A stretch of 64,000 bases of DNA from Leucothrix mucor DSM 2157 (GTDB lineage Bacteria; Pseudomonadota; Gammaproteobacteria; Thiotrichales; Thiotrichaceae): assembly GCF_000419525.1 (NCBI RefSeq), contig NZ_ATTE01000001.1, positions 3,445,501-3,509,500 of the forward strand, read 5' to 3'. How positions within the stretch are numbered: the stretch's first letter is position 1; every line of letters starts with the position of its first letter. This document shows positions 16,990 through 25,408 of the stretch, piece after piece. The notes beneath the pieces are model-generated. The model was not told where the DNA came from. It was given only the letters and a program-made list of their open reading frames with translations, and ran no database searches. Made by a program: the position numbers and the translations under genes.

Positions 16990-18348
16990 ATGAATACTCT
17001 ACATGTCACACACGCACTACTCTCAACCGGCTGGGCTGAGAATGTTCGCATCAGTATCGACGCCGCTGGCACGGTCTCAAAGATAGAAACGGATATCGCT
17101 GGCGCTAATTCGGGATGCCTACTACCCGGCATGGCCAATCTGCATTCTCATGCCCATCAACGTGCGATGGCTGGCTTGGCCGAGCGCGCCGGTAGTACGG
17201 ATGACAGCTTTTGGACTTGGCGTAAGATCATGTATCAATTTCTGCAAGCGATTCAGCCCGAACAGTTACACGCCATCGCCGCTCAGCTCTATGTGGAGAT
17301 GCTTAAATCCGGCTATACCCGCGTTGCCGAGTTTCAATATTTACACCATCAACCCAGTGGCCAGCACTACGACAACCCTGCGGAGATGTCGCTACAAACT
17401 TTGCAAGCCGCGCGCGAGACTGGTCTCGGCATGACGAATTTGCCAGTGCATTATCAGTTTGGTGGCTTTGGTGAGCAGCCATTAGGCCAACAGCAACAGC
17501 GTTTTGCGAATGATCCTGAGCTGTTTTTGCGCATCGTCGAGGAGCTACAACACGCCTCGGCGAATGATGCGAATGTGGTGACTGGTATGGCGGCGCATTC
17601 ATTACGGGCGGTGGGCAAACAAGGTCTCAGCACCATCTTGGCCTCATTACAAAAAGACAGCGCCCTACCCGTGCACATCCACATCGCGGAACAAACTAAA
17701 GAGGTGAACGACTGTATTGCCTGGAGTGGCTTGCGGCCTGTGGAGTATTTGCTGGATAACTTCAAGGTCGATCAACACTGGTGCCTGATCCATGCCACGC
17801 ACATGAGCGAGAGCGAAACGCGCGCGGTGGCAGGCAGTGGCGCAGTCGTCGGTATTTGCCCTGCCACCGAAGGCAATTTGGGTGATGGCTTTTTTAATGC
17901 CGTTGAGTACCTCAAGGCTGGCGGACAATTCGGGATTGGCTCGGATAGCCATATCTCAGTATCGCCCAGCGAAGAGTTGCGTTGGTTGGAATACGGCCAA
18001 CGCCTGCTGCATCGCTCACGCAATGTGCTGGCCGGTGGCTATGAACGCAGCACAGGCCGCACGATATTTGATAAAGCCGTGGCCGGTGGTGCGCAGGCTT
18101 GTGGCCATAACAGTGGAGCCATCGCCGTCGGCAAGCGCGCGGACTTTATTGTGCTAGATACCAACCACCCTCTGCTGTGCGAGCGCAGTGGTGATGAGTT
18201 GCTCGATAGCTGGATTTTCTCCGGTAACAGTAATGCCGTTCGCGATGTATGTGTCGGTGGTAAACACGTCATTCAGGGTGGGCATCATGCGCAAGAAGCC
18301 GCGATCGCCGACCGTTTCAAATCAACGTTAAAAACCTTAAGGAACTGA
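16990..18348 (+). CDS. hutF: Formimidoylglutamate deiminase HutF
   Basis: Deaminates N-formimino-L-glutamate to N-formyl-L-glutamate and ammonia, the branch used by Pseudomonas-type five-step pathways. The metal-binding NLHSHAHQRAMAGLAER, HIHIAEQTKEV, HATHMSE and GSDSHIS motifs are visible. I start at the ATG at 16990 because GGTGG lies 9 bases upstream; a GTG at 16978 is the longer alternative. hutH follows after 3 bases. The next enzyme, HutG N-formylglutamate deformylase, is not in the window. Confidence 0.94.
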   Translation: MNTLHVTHALLSTGWAENVRISIDAAGTVSKIETDIAGANSGCLLPGMANLHSHAHQRAMAGLAERAGSTDDSFWTWRKIMYQFLQAIQPEQLHAIAAQLYVEMLKSGYTRVAEFQYLHHQPSGQHYDNPAEMSLQTLQAARETGLGMTNLPVHYQFGGFGEQPLGQQQQRFANDPELFLRIVEELQHASANDANVVTGMAAHSLRAVGKQGLSTILASLQKDSALPVHIHIAEQTKEVNDCIAWSGLRPVEYLLDNFKVDQHWCLIHATHMSESETRAVAGSGAVVGICPATEGNLGDGFFNAVEYLKAGGQFGIGSDSHISVSPSEELRWLEYGQRLLHRSRNVLAGGYERSTGRTIFDKAVAGGAQACGHNSGAIAVGKRADFIVLDTNHPLLCERSGDELLDSWIFSGNSNAVRDVCVGGKHVIQGGHHAQEAAIADRFKSTLKTLRN

Positions 18349-18351
18349 TTC

Positions 18352-19890
18352 ATGACTGCATTCACACTCAAACCGGGCGAGCAGACCTTAGCTGAGCTGC
18401 GCGACATGTATTTCAACGGTGTTAGCTTGTCGATTGATGACGCGACCTGGGCGCAAATTGAAAAAGCGCAGGCATTGGTACGCTCTAAGGTCGATGGCGG
18501 TGATATTGTTTATGGCGTGAACACTGGATTTGGCTTGCTGGCATCCAAGCATATTGAGGAAGAATTACTCAGTACGCTGCAACATAATCTAATCCTGTCG
18601 CATGCCACTGGCGTCGGTAAATACCTGCCGAATGATGTGGTGCGGTTGATTTTGCTGCTGAAGATTAATGGCTTATCGCGTGGCGTATCGGGTATCCGTC
18701 GTGAAGTGTTGGAGCTATTGGTGGCGATGCTGAATAAGGGGGTTTTTCCGGCAATTCCGGAGAAAGGTTCGGTCGGTGCATCGGGCGATCTCGCACCCTT
18801 GGCTCACCTGAGTTTACCAGTGATTGGCGAAGGTAAGGTGTATTACGAAGGCGAGTTAATGGATAGCGCAACCGCTTTTGAGAAAGCCGGTTTGCAGCCT
18901 TTAAAGTTAGCGGCTAAAGAAGGCTTAGCCCTGCTCAATGGCACGCAGGTTTCTACTGCTTTGGCAATGAAAGGCTTGTTTGAAGCGGAGCAAAATATCA
19001 ATAGCGCCTTTGTTGCGGGGAGTTTAACAGTTGAAGCGGCATTGGGCAGTCGCGTTCCGTTTGACCCACGCATTCAGGCAGTGCGTGGACAACATGGCCA
19101 GATCGAAGCGGCGCGGGTCTATCGTGAGCTACTCCAAAGTAGCGAAGACAGTGAAATTGCTAACTCACACGCCAAGTGTGACAAGGTGCAAGACCCCTAC
19201 TCGCTCCGTTGTCAGCCGCAGGTAATGGGCGCTTGCTTAGATCAGCTAAAGAACGCAGCCCGCATTATTGAAATCGAAGCCAATGCGGTGTCGGATAACC
19301 CGCTGATCTTTACCGAAGAAGGCGACATTTTATCCGGCGGTAATTTCCATGCCGAGCCGATTGCTTTTGCCGCAGATAATATTGCACTAGCGATTGCTGA
19401 AATTGGAGCCTTATCGGAGCGCCGCATGGCCTTATTGCTTGATGCCAATATGAGCGCATTGCCACCCTTTTTGGTGAAAGATGCGGGCGTAAATAGCGGC
19501 TTTATGATTGCACAAGTCACGGCAGCGGCATTGGCCAGCGAGAATAAAAGCCTCGCGCACCCAGCCAGCGTCGATAGCCTGCCAACCTCCGCCAATCAGG
19601 AAGATCATGTCAGCATGGCGACCTTTGCCGCGCGGCGCTTAACCGATATGAATTTGAATACGCGTTATGTGGTCGCGATTGAGTTGCTAGCCGCTTGCCA
19701 AGGGATTGAATTGCGTCGGCCCTTAAAGTCGAATGATGTACTCGAAGGTTATTGGTCAGATGTGCGCTCGGTGGCGGCTTACTGGGATCACGATCGTTAT
19801 TTTCAACCGGATCTGGAAGCAATTTCCGAGCTGATTCAAGCCAATACGTTTGGTGACTGGGCAAATGATTATATTGCCGATACCATTTAA
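18352..19890 (+). CDS. hutH: Histidine ammonia-lyase HutH
   Basis: Removes ammonia from L-histidine to give urocanate, the first step of the pathway. The Ala143-Ser144-Gly145 triad in [17 protein letters not shown] forms the MIO prosthetic group. Other conserved parts are YGVNTGFG and [14 protein letters not shown], and the C-terminal half carries [17 protein letters not shown]. Length of 512 residues is standard. It lies immediately behind hutF in one operon. A 9-bp stem-loop follows the stop. Confidence 0.97.
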   Translation: MTAFTLKPGEQTLAELRDMYFNGVSLSIDDATWAQIEKAQALVRSKVDGGDIVYGVNTGFGLLASKHIEEELLSTLQHNLILSHATGVGKYLPNDVVRLILLLKINGLSRGVSGIRREVLELLVAMLNKGVFPAIPEKGSVGASGDLAPLAHLSLPVIGEGKVYYEGELMDSATAFEKAGLQPLKLAAKEGLALLNGTQVSTALAMKGLFEAEQNINSAFVAGSLTVEAALGSRVPFDPRIQAVRGQHGQIEAARVYRELLQSSEDSEIANSHAKCDKVQDPYSLRCQPQVMGACLDQLKNAARIIEIEANAVSDNPLIFTEEGDILSGGNFHAEPIAFAADNIALAIAEIGALSERRMALLLDANMSALPPFLVKDAGVNSGFMIAQVTAAALASENKSLAHPASVDSLPTSANQEDHVSMATFAARRLTDMNLNTRYVVAIELLAACQGIELRRPLKSNDVLEGYWSDVRSVAAYWDHDRYFQPDLEAISELIQANTFGDWANDYIADTI

Positions 19891-19922
19891 TATGACGGAG
19901 TAACCCCTCCCTTCAGAGCAAT

Positions 19923-19953
19923 CGGAGCACTAACAATATGAGCCAGTGCTCCG
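19923..19953 (+). terminator. Stem-loop after hutH, possible terminator
   Basis: CGGAGCACT pairs with AGTGCTCCG (9 bp, 13-base loop) between the convergent hutH and ytoQ ends. There is no strong T-run, so function is uncertain. Confidence 0.4.
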
Positions 19954-19961
19954 CTAGTCGC

Positions 19962-20405
19962 TTAAGATTCTGAGAGTGAATACTGCAAAATTTCGACCAC
20001 TTGCTGTGGTGTAGTCGCCCATGCCTGTGCGGCACCATCCACTTCTTTTAAAGGATGCACGATCGACTCATCATGCAAGGTGATGTATGGCTTGCCTAAT
20101 GCAGCGCAGTAGCCCGCATCGAAAGCAGCATTCCACTGCTTGTATTTAGACCCGAAACGAATCACGGCAAGGTCGCATTTTTCAATTGATGTTTTGATTC
20201 GCAGAGCATTCACTTTTGCAGATTTGTGATCGCGCCAAAAGGAGTCGGTCTCTTCGCCCAAGCAGTCACCAGCGGCATCGCTTGCTTCATGGTTGGTGAC
20301 GGCTGAAGTGAAAGTAATATCCAGCCCTAAGCTTTTACAACCGTCGATGATTTGGGTGCGCCAGTCTGTGTGAATTTCGCCGGAAAGATAAACGTTTAAT
20401 TTCAT
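19962..20405 (-). CDS. ytoQ: YtoQ family protein
   Basis: A 147-residue protein starting KLNVYLSGEIHTDWR and containing FTSAVTNHEASDAAGD, FWRDHKSAKVNALR, DLAVIRFGSKYKQWNAAFDAGYCAALGKPYI and VHPLKEVDGAA. This matches the YtoQ family, which is related to nucleoside 2-deoxyribosyltransferases. The exact reaction is not established. It is a single minus-strand gene convergent with hutH. Confidence 0.85.
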   Translation of the reverse strand: MKLNVYLSGEIHTDWRTQIIDGCKSLGLDITFTSAVTNHEASDAAGDCLGEETDSFWRDHKSAKVNALRIKTSIEKCDLAVIRFGSKYKQWNAAFDAGYCAALGKPYITLHDESIVHPLKEVDGAAQAWATTPQQVVEILQYSLSES

Positions 20406-20691
20406 TTTGTTACCTGTTTGATAGATGCTGACAGGGCTACCTATTTAGCTCAGAAGTAGCCTGTCGTTATTGGATGGGGCCATGATAACGCATTGCTACA
20501 TTAGGTGCCTATTCCTGGTATGCCGAGGTAGTAATTATCCTATCAAGTACTTTCAAACGCCCCTCTCTGATCAATCAAGCACATTTATAAATAACTATAA
20601 TTAGTGCATAAATTAAGCCAAAGGAAGATAGTTTCATGTGACTGATCGCTATTTTCCATCTGGATTCACCAAGGAAGGAGGAATCAGCACC

Positions 20692-21324
20692 ATGAGTATT
20701 GTCGTATCCGTACATACCATCGCCATTGATGCATTCATCGTTAAAGGTCGCTTAGAAGCGGAGGGGATTCCTGCTTATATTCAAGACGGCCACTACATCA
20801 CCGCGGACTGGACGCTTTCAAATGCCGTGGGTGGCGTGAAAGTAAACGTGCCTGATGAGTGCAAAGCAGAGGCCTTAGCAATTCTGCAAGCGGCCGAAAA
20901 TGGCGACTATCAAATTAGTAAGCTGGAAGCGGCTTTAACCCCTGAGCAAGCCGACACGTATATTCCCGAAGAACCGTTACATTGCCCGGCTTGCAATGCG
21001 GATAAGATCTCACGGCTCGAATGGCCTCGGCGTTTGGCGCTGGCTTTTCTGTTTTTGCTATCCACGCCCATTGTATTTACCCAGCAATATTATGTCTGTA
21101 ATAGCTGCGGCAAAGTCTTCGCGCCGAACAGAGGCGATTTCTCGCGCTATCTCACCATGCTATTAATCATACTGTCGATTTGCTTGTCGCTGCTGGTGTC
21201 ATTAACGTTGATGACGACCAGTTATTCACCCGAGACGTATCTCTCTAGGGCAAACGGAGGTACTGCTACGCTGATGATTAATGACGTACCTCCCGATTGG
21301 GAATACGAAGAAATGACGGAGTAA
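20692..21324 (+). CDS. DUF2007 / zinc-ribbon membrane protein
   Basis: About 210 residues. The N-terminal 70 residues (VVSVHTIAIDAFIVKGRLEAEGIPAYIQD ... GVKVNVPDECKAEALAIL) match DUF2007, a putative signal-transducing domain. A zinc ribbon with CPAC and CNSCG follows, its two halves separated by a hydrophobic segment (LALAFLFLLSTPIVF), and a second membrane segment follows later (LTMLLIILSICLSLLVSLTLM). I prefer the ATG at 20692, with AAGGAGG 10 bases upstream; a GTG at 20638 would add 18 residues. It ends exactly where the convergent DUF202 gene ends. Confidence 0.78.
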   Translation: MSIVVSVHTIAIDAFIVKGRLEAEGIPAYIQDGHYITADWTLSNAVGGVKVNVPDECKAEALAILQAAENGDYQISKLEAALTPEQADTYIPEEPLHCPACNADKISRLEWPRRLALAFLFLLSTPIVFTQQYYVCNSCGKVFAPNRGDFSRYLTMLLIILSICLSLLVSLTLMTTSYSPETYLSRANGGTATLMINDVPPDWEYEEMTE

Positions 21325-21645
21325 TCAAACCGTATGCCATGCAAAAATTCCCAGCATGGCAAACAGCGCAACGACTAATAAAATCATTAATGTATCAACC
21401 GGAATCGCAGCATCATCCAACTCTTCACTGCTGATAATACGACGGCGGAGTAACCTCATGCGCAGATAAGCGATGAGTACAACGAATCCACCACTGGCAA
21501 GTAGCAATAGCTCAGAACGGTAATCGCCTGATGTATTACCAAGCCTGCCAGCGCCAAGGCCGAAGCCCACCACTGAAATGGCGGTTCGCACCCAAGCCAG
21601 AAAGGTACGCTCATTGGCAGAGTGGTCGGAATAGTTTTTGATCAC
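21325..21645 (-). CDS. DUF202 / YidH family inner membrane protein
   Basis: A 106-residue protein beginning [30 protein letters not shown], the hallmark of DUF202 (YidH-like) proteins. Three membrane helices are predicted, around residues 20-36, 45-62 and 85-103. Function is unknown. It starts with GTG immediately after the radical SAM gene stop (TAAGTG), so the two are translationally coupled. Confidence 0.85.
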   Translation of the reverse strand: MIKNYSDHSANERTFLAWVRTAISVVGFGLGAGRLGNTSGDYRSELLLLASGGFVVLIAYLRMRLLRRRIISSEELDDAAIPVDTLMILLVVALFAMLGIFAWHTV

Positions 21646-22536
21646 TTATAAACCCCGCTGCCACTCCGGTCTCAGGCTCACACTACCTGGCAAAGAAATC
21701 GCCTGATTGACGATCTGCAGCAACTTCTCTTTATCCTTATTTAACACGCCTTTGAGTACTAAATAGTTTGAGGCATGATCACTGCGGAAAATAGTTTTCT
21801 CCAGCTCCAAAGCTTCCAACATCATCTGAATTTCACGGAATAAGTCCATTTGTTCCAGCGGTTTATACTGACCATTAAAGCCCGCCTGCACCCGCTCCAT
21901 GCCCATTGGAAATGACACGACCAGCGTTGCCAAATAATCCGGTTGCGCCTCATTCATCAGTCGCGCCGAATTCAGCGCATGTTGCTCGCTGTATCGCTGG
22001 CCGCCCATGCCATTGAGAATCATAACCGAGCTTTTCATGCCACTTTGTTTGATCTTCTTCAACGCTTGTAACGAGCTTTCAAAGGTCTCGCCTTTTTCAA
22101 TCGCCGCCAGCACTTCATCATCCCCACTCTCGCAGCCGACATACATGAGCGACAAACCCAAATCACGTAGCTCGGTGAGCTCTTCAACAGTTTTATTGCT
22201 CAGATTGCGTGGCAAGCAATAGGAAGAAACACGCTGCACGGTTGGCAGGTATTTTTGGATGGACTCCAATATTCCTTTTAAGCGTCGGAAGGATAAAGTC
22301 ACCGCATCGCCATCGGCTAGGAATACGCGGCGAACTCGTTCGCCCGTTGCAGCAATCGCCTGTAACTCTTGGTCGATTTCAGCTTGTGGCTTGGGGCGAA
22401 ATTTCTTTTGATCAGCGGTGTACATATCGCAGAACGTGCACTTATTCCACGAGCAGCCATTAGTAACTTGCAGGATGAGGGAATGCGCTTCGCTGGGTGG
22501 GCGGAAGACGGGTTCGATGTAGTTTAGTGGGTACAT
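21646..22536 (-). CDS. Radical SAM protein
   Basis: A 296-residue radical S-adenosylmethionine protein of the COG1032-like group. The cluster motif is CSWNKCTFC (Cys28, Cys33, Cys36), a CX4CX2C spacing instead of the classic CX3CX2C. The TIM-barrel portion has the typical FLADGDAVTL, MYVGCESGDDEVL and MILNGMGG segments that bind SAM. No cobalamin-binding domain is present. The substrate is unknown. It is cotranscribed with the DUF202 protein downstream. Confidence 0.85.
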   Translation of the reverse strand: MYPLNYIEPVFRPPSEAHSLILQVTNGCSWNKCTFCDMYTADQKKFRPKPQAEIDQELQAIAATGERVRRVFLADGDAVTLSFRRLKGILESIQKYLPTVQRVSSYCLPRNLSNKTVEELTELRDLGLSLMYVGCESGDDEVLAAIEKGETFESSLQALKKIKQSGMKSSVMILNGMGGQRYSEQHALNSARLMNEAQPDYLATLVVSFPMGMERVQAGFNGQYKPLEQMDLFREIQMMLEALELEKTIFRSDHASNYLVLKGVLNKDKEKLLQIVNQAISLPGSVSLRPEWQRGL

Positions 22537-22706
22537 ATTTTTGGAGTTTTTGCGCCGGAACGAATCGACAGTGTAGCAGAGTTTACCAGGCGACTAGTGA
22601 TGACTTATTAATAAGTTAAACTCCCAGCACAGCGGTCGGCAGGCGGTCAGTTTGACAACCAACATCAAAGTAGTCCACTTCAAGCTACTGAACTTTCTTG
22701 ATAAAA

Positions 22707-22723
22707 GTAATCCAATGGATTAC
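22707..22723. promoter_or_regulatory. Palindromic operator upstream of higBA
   Basis: GTAATCCAATGGATTAC is a perfect 7-bp inverted repeat with a 3-base spacer, 10 bases before the preferred toxin start. HigA-type antitoxins autoregulate through such dyads. Binding is inferred from position and symmetry. Confidence 0.55.
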
Positions 22724-22732
22724 ATTAAACAA

Positions 22733-23080
22733 ATGCAGACGACTATTACCGAACTACCCGAGTACATCAAGCGCTCAGAATCCATGCTATCTGATTCTGA
22801 GCGAAAAGCTGTCATAGACTACCTTTCGATAAATCCAAAGGCTGGGGATATCATGGAAGGAACAGGCGGCATTCGTAAGCTTCGATGGAGTCGTGGAAAC
22901 AAAGGAAAAAGTGGTGGCGTCAGGGTGATTTATTACCACCATGATGAACGTATACCACTGTACTTATTGACCATGTTTGGTAAGAACGAGAGAGCCAATT
23001 TGTCGAAAGCAGACAGAAATACGCTGTCTAAACTTGTAGAAATTTTAGTAAATTCAGCATTGGAGAAACATAATGACTAG
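22733..23080 (+). CDS. higB: RelE/HigB-family toxin
   Basis: mRNA interferase-type toxin of the RelE/HigB2 superfamily. The domain runs from ITELPEYIKRSESMLSDSERKAVIDYLSINPKAGDIMEGTGGIRKLRW to RVIYYHHDERIPLYLLTMFGKNERANLS, the usual fold and residues. I start at the ATG at 22733, which gives a 115-residue protein of family length. An ATG at 22715 lies inside the palindrome, and a TTG at 22652 adds 27 residues without similarity. Toxin precedes antitoxin, and the two overlap by 8 bases. Confidence 0.85.
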   Translation: MQTTITELPEYIKRSESMLSDSERKAVIDYLSINPKAGDIMEGTGGIRKLRWSRGNKGKSGGVRVIYYHHDERIPLYLLTMFGKNERANLSKADRNTLSKLVEILVNSALEKHND

Positions 23081-23357
23081 CGCATTCGACAGTATTGCCC
23101 AAGGACTGCAGGAAGCAATCGACCTAAACGGTGGCAAACAAGTTGCCGCCAGAACGCATCGCCTTCCTGAGGTCAACGTTTCAGAGCTGCGCAAAAACTT
23201 AGGACTCACTCAAATGGAGTTTGCTTCAAAGTTCTGTATCAGTGTGGCAACTTTGCGTCATTGGGAAAGAGGAGACCGAAAACCTCACGGTCCTGCTTTG
23301 GCGCTACTTCATGTAGTTACTAAAGAGCCAAAAGCAGTGCTCAGAGCATTGGGGTGA
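23073..23357 (+). CDS. higA: HigA-like XRE antitoxin
   Basis: A 94-residue antitoxin with an XRE helix-turn-helix, ELRKNLGLTQMEFASKFCISVATLRHWERGDRKPHGPALALL (about 37-78). It would neutralise the upstream RelE/HigB toxin and repress the operon. The ATG overlaps the toxin stop (ATGACTAG), giving coupled translation. The order toxin-antitoxin with a C-terminal HTH matches HigBA modules. Confidence 0.88.
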   Translation: MTSAFDSIAQGLQEAIDLNGGKQVAARTHRLPEVNVSELRKNLGLTQMEFASKFCISVATLRHWERGDRKPHGPALALLHVVTKEPKAVLRALG

Positions 23358-23386
23358 TCTAATGAAACGGCAACATAAGATCAAGT

Positions 23387-23415
23387 CTCACAAGCTCAAC
23401 TTAAACCCTTCATGA
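23387..23415. repeat. 29-bp direct repeat, left copy flanking vapBC
   Basis: This 29-base stretch matches 24130-24158 with a single difference (G instead of A at its eighth position). The right copy is the 3' end of the acetyltransferase gene, including its stop codon. The left copy is noncoding, after higA. The pair brackets vapBC like a target or attachment duplication. Confidence 0.85.
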
Positions 23416-23445
23416 GCTGCAGCGACGATAAACATTCGAATTAAC

Positions 23446-23847
23446 TCACCGCGACGGCAAGGCATTCCTCAACCCTAAATATTCATGAAACGGTTGAAAG
23501 TCCTTATCCGCATGCAGCAATGACAGGTCTTGCTCAATGCAAACGGTGGCGATAATCACATCAATTGTCTTGCGAACCGTTAGCCCGCGCTTTCGCAAAG
23601 TACGGAAGTTTTCAGCGCTTTTAATGGCAATGTCCGTATTTAGCATAGTGACTTGCTCCAGATTCAGCATCATCTGTTTAGCTTGCAGGTAGTCGGCATC
23701 GCTTCGAAAACCTTGCAATACTTCCGTCAGCACCAATTCACCCGTCGCAAGCAACTGGACGCCTAGCAGCTCATCTAAATAGTCCGTTTCGCGAGAGACT
23801 TTTCCATTGAAATAATCAATCCAAACACTCGAATCAACAAAGATCAT
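23446..23847 (-). CDS. vapC: VapC-type PIN-domain toxin
   Basis: A 133-residue PIN-domain ribonuclease. The acidic catalytic residues are visible in FVDSSVWIDYF (Asp4), LTEVLQGF (Glu42), TIDVIIATVC (Asp near 99) and LHADKDFQPF. The target is likely RNA or tRNA, as for other VapC toxins. Its start overlaps the vapB stop by 4 bases. The module sits between two 29-bp direct repeats. Confidence 0.9.
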   Translation of the reverse strand: MIFVDSSVWIDYFNGKVSRETDYLDELLGVQLLATGELVLTEVLQGFRSDADYLQAKQMMLNLEQVTMLNTDIAIKSAENFRTLRKRGLTVRKTIDVIIATVCIEQDLSLLHADKDFQPFHEYLGLRNALPSR

Positions 23848-24041
23848 TCCTGGGCATCTCTGCTGGCTTCAAGGTCACCCTCCCATTTTAACTTGCCACG
23901 AAACTCCCGAATGCGAGCTTGTCGTGTCAGGCGCAGTAACATTTTCAGCGACTGCTCAACCGCTTCCCGTTTGGTTTTAATCCCTGTTTCAGCCAATACT
24001 TCTGACATCAGGTGCTCATCAATAACAATATTTGTACGCAT
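23844..24041 (-). CDS. vapB: VapB-type antitoxin
   Basis: A 65-residue antitoxin starting MRTNIVIDEHLMSEVLAETGIKTKREAVEQSLKMLLRL, the ribbon-helix-helix pattern of VapB (DUF2191). The basic/acidic tail REFRGKLKWEGDLEASR would bind and block VapC. It overlaps vapC by 4 bases (ATGA). An 8-bp inverted repeat lies just upstream as a probable autoregulatory operator. Confidence 0.88.
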   Translation of the reverse strand: MRTNIVIDEHLMSEVLAETGIKTKREAVEQSLKMLLRLTRQARIREFRGKLKWEGDLEASRDAQE

Positions 24042-24048
24042 AATTTTA

Positions 24049-24076
24049 TGTGTATGAATTTATATAAACATACACA
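24049..24076. promoter_or_regulatory. Inverted-repeat operator of vapBC
   Basis: Perfect 8-bp arms TGTGTATG and CATACACA flank a 12-base AT-rich spacer, 8 bases upstream of the vapB start. Such dyads bind VapB-VapC complexes to autoregulate the operon. Confidence 0.6.
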
Positions 24077-24129
24077 CTATAGAGCAAGACGCTGACTGCT
24101 GACAAGTGCTAAACCGCTCTTACCAAGCA

Positions 24130-24158
24130 CTCACAAACTCAACTTAAACCCTTCATGA
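24130..24158. repeat. 29-bp direct repeat, right copy (3' end of acetyltransferase gene)
   Basis: Covers the stop and last codons of the acetyltransferase (EGFKLSL-stop) and matches 23387-23415 in 28 of 29 positions. Duplication of a gene's 3' end on the other side of vapBC suggests site-specific or recombination-mediated entry of the cassette. Confidence 0.85.
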
Positions 24159-24586
24159 CTCGCCTCAAACCCAAGCCGCTGATAAAACTTCAATGCCCCT
24201 GCCCGCTGCTTATTCGAGGTCAATTGTACCATCGGACAGCCCTTCTCTTTGGCTCGCTCAATCGCAAATCGAAACATCTTCTCGCCAATGCCCCGACCAC
24301 GAAAATCCTCATGCACTCGCACGCCTTCAATCAAACAACGCCATGAGCCTAAATGCGTGAGATACGGAATAAACGTCAGCTGCAACATGCCGATCACCCG
24401 TTCTTCCAACTCCACCACCATCAACTCATTATTCGGGTCATTCTCAATGACCTCAAACATGGCGAGGTACTTGGGGTTTAGCGGCGAGCTGGCATCCTCA
24501 CGGGCAGCGCCCAGCTGATCATTGGCCAGCATGGTGACAAGCGCAGTTAAGTCTGCCGAGCTTGCGGCTCTAAATTTGATATCCAT
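24131..24586 (-). CDS. GNAT family N-acetyltransferase
   Basis: A 151-residue acetyltransferase. VIGMLQLTFIPYLTHLGSWRCLIEGVRVHEDFRGRGIGEKMFRFAIERAKEKGC holds the acetyl-CoA-binding RGRGIG loop (about 103-108), and QLTSNKQRAGALKFYQRLGFE is the usual C-terminal motif. This arrangement resembles PanZ/AAC-like GNATs; the substrate is unknown. Its last 9 codons are duplicated beyond the neighbouring vapBC. Confidence 0.88.
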   Translation of the reverse strand: MDIKFRAASSADLTALVTMLANDQLGAAREDASSPLNPKYLAMFEVIENDPNNELMVVELEERVIGMLQLTFIPYLTHLGSWRCLIEGVRVHEDFRGRGIGEKMFRFAIERAKEKGCPMVQLTSNKQRAGALKFYQRLGFEASHEGFKLSL

Positions 24587-24630
24587 TAGCGTTCCGGGCT
24601 TAGTCTTAAAAACTCGCCCAGTCTAGCGCA

Positions 24631-25230
24631 CTACAGATCTTTTAACTTTTTAAAGTCAATCGCTTCGGCAAATCCAATCAGTGTTTCTTCAGTGACTTTT
24701 TTGCCTTCGATCGTGATCAGATAGGAGTCTGCCACCACCATTCTGATCTCACCGCTCTGCTTATCTTCATCGTATTTAACGATGGCTTTTTCACGGCCAA
24801 TGCGTTGCAGCTGACCGCCATCGGCAGTAGCAATCATGGGGTTGGAGATCATCATAATCATGGTCTGCATCATCGGCGAATCGGTAATCATCTGCACAGA
24901 CACCGAGCTGGTATCTTTGCGATAATATCCCTCAACCGTAATGCCGCCACCTAGCATCGACGCGCCAATGGATTTGGACTCGGCTTTGGTCGCGCTCCAG
25001 CCTTCAATTTTGGGCAGAAATTCTTCCAGCTTCTTTCCTTTCATTTGCTGGATCAGCTGCGAGGCATAGTTCAGGCTCTCAACCGCATCTTTGTATGCGC
25101 CCTCCTGATAGTACTCCATGGCTTCTTCAATGGAGTTTTTCACATCATCTGCCAGCGCATTCCCCGATACTGCTGCCAAACATAAAAATAATCCGCCAAT
25201 TTTCAACTTACTGCTAGTCAGGTCAAACAT
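24631..25230 (-). CDS. Periplasmic hypothetical protein
   Basis: A 199-residue protein with a Sec signal peptide (KIGGLFLCLAAVSGNALA-D, cleavage near 27). The mature N-terminal region is helical and TPR-like (SIEEAMEYYQEGAYKDAVESLNYASQLI). The remainder is beta-rich with a Met-rich stretch (DSPMMQTMIMMISNPM), which is unusual and might be a metal or membrane contact. I do not recognise a named family. It is downstream of an ECF sigma gene on the same strand, 178 bases away, and may be part of its regulon. Confidence 0.75.
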   Translation of the reverse strand: MFDLTSSKLKIGGLFLCLAAVSGNALADDVKNSIEEAMEYYQEGAYKDAVESLNYASQLIQQMKGKKLEEFLPKIEGWSATKAESKSIGASMLGGGITVEGYYRKDTSSVSVQMITDSPMMQTMIMMISNPMIATADGGQLQRIGREKAIVKYDEDKQSGEIRMVVADSYLITIEGKKVTEETLIGFAEAIDFKKLKDL

Positions 25231-25408
25231 CGCTCTACATCCTATTTAAAAACAAAACATGCCCCACAAGTCTTGCAACTTAAACTCGGCTTGCGACGCT
25301 CCGCGGCCATTACAACGCCCGCTTACTTTGTATGATAGGACAAAAACAGTGAGATTTTTTAGTAAAACCGGCCACCTTAAACAAAGATTAATACTGAAAC
25401 AGGCTAAA

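Noticed and set aside
23387-24158. CRISPR-like or IS-like element from the 29-bp direct repeats
   Set aside because: Only two copies, no transposase, no inverted termini and no regular spacers.
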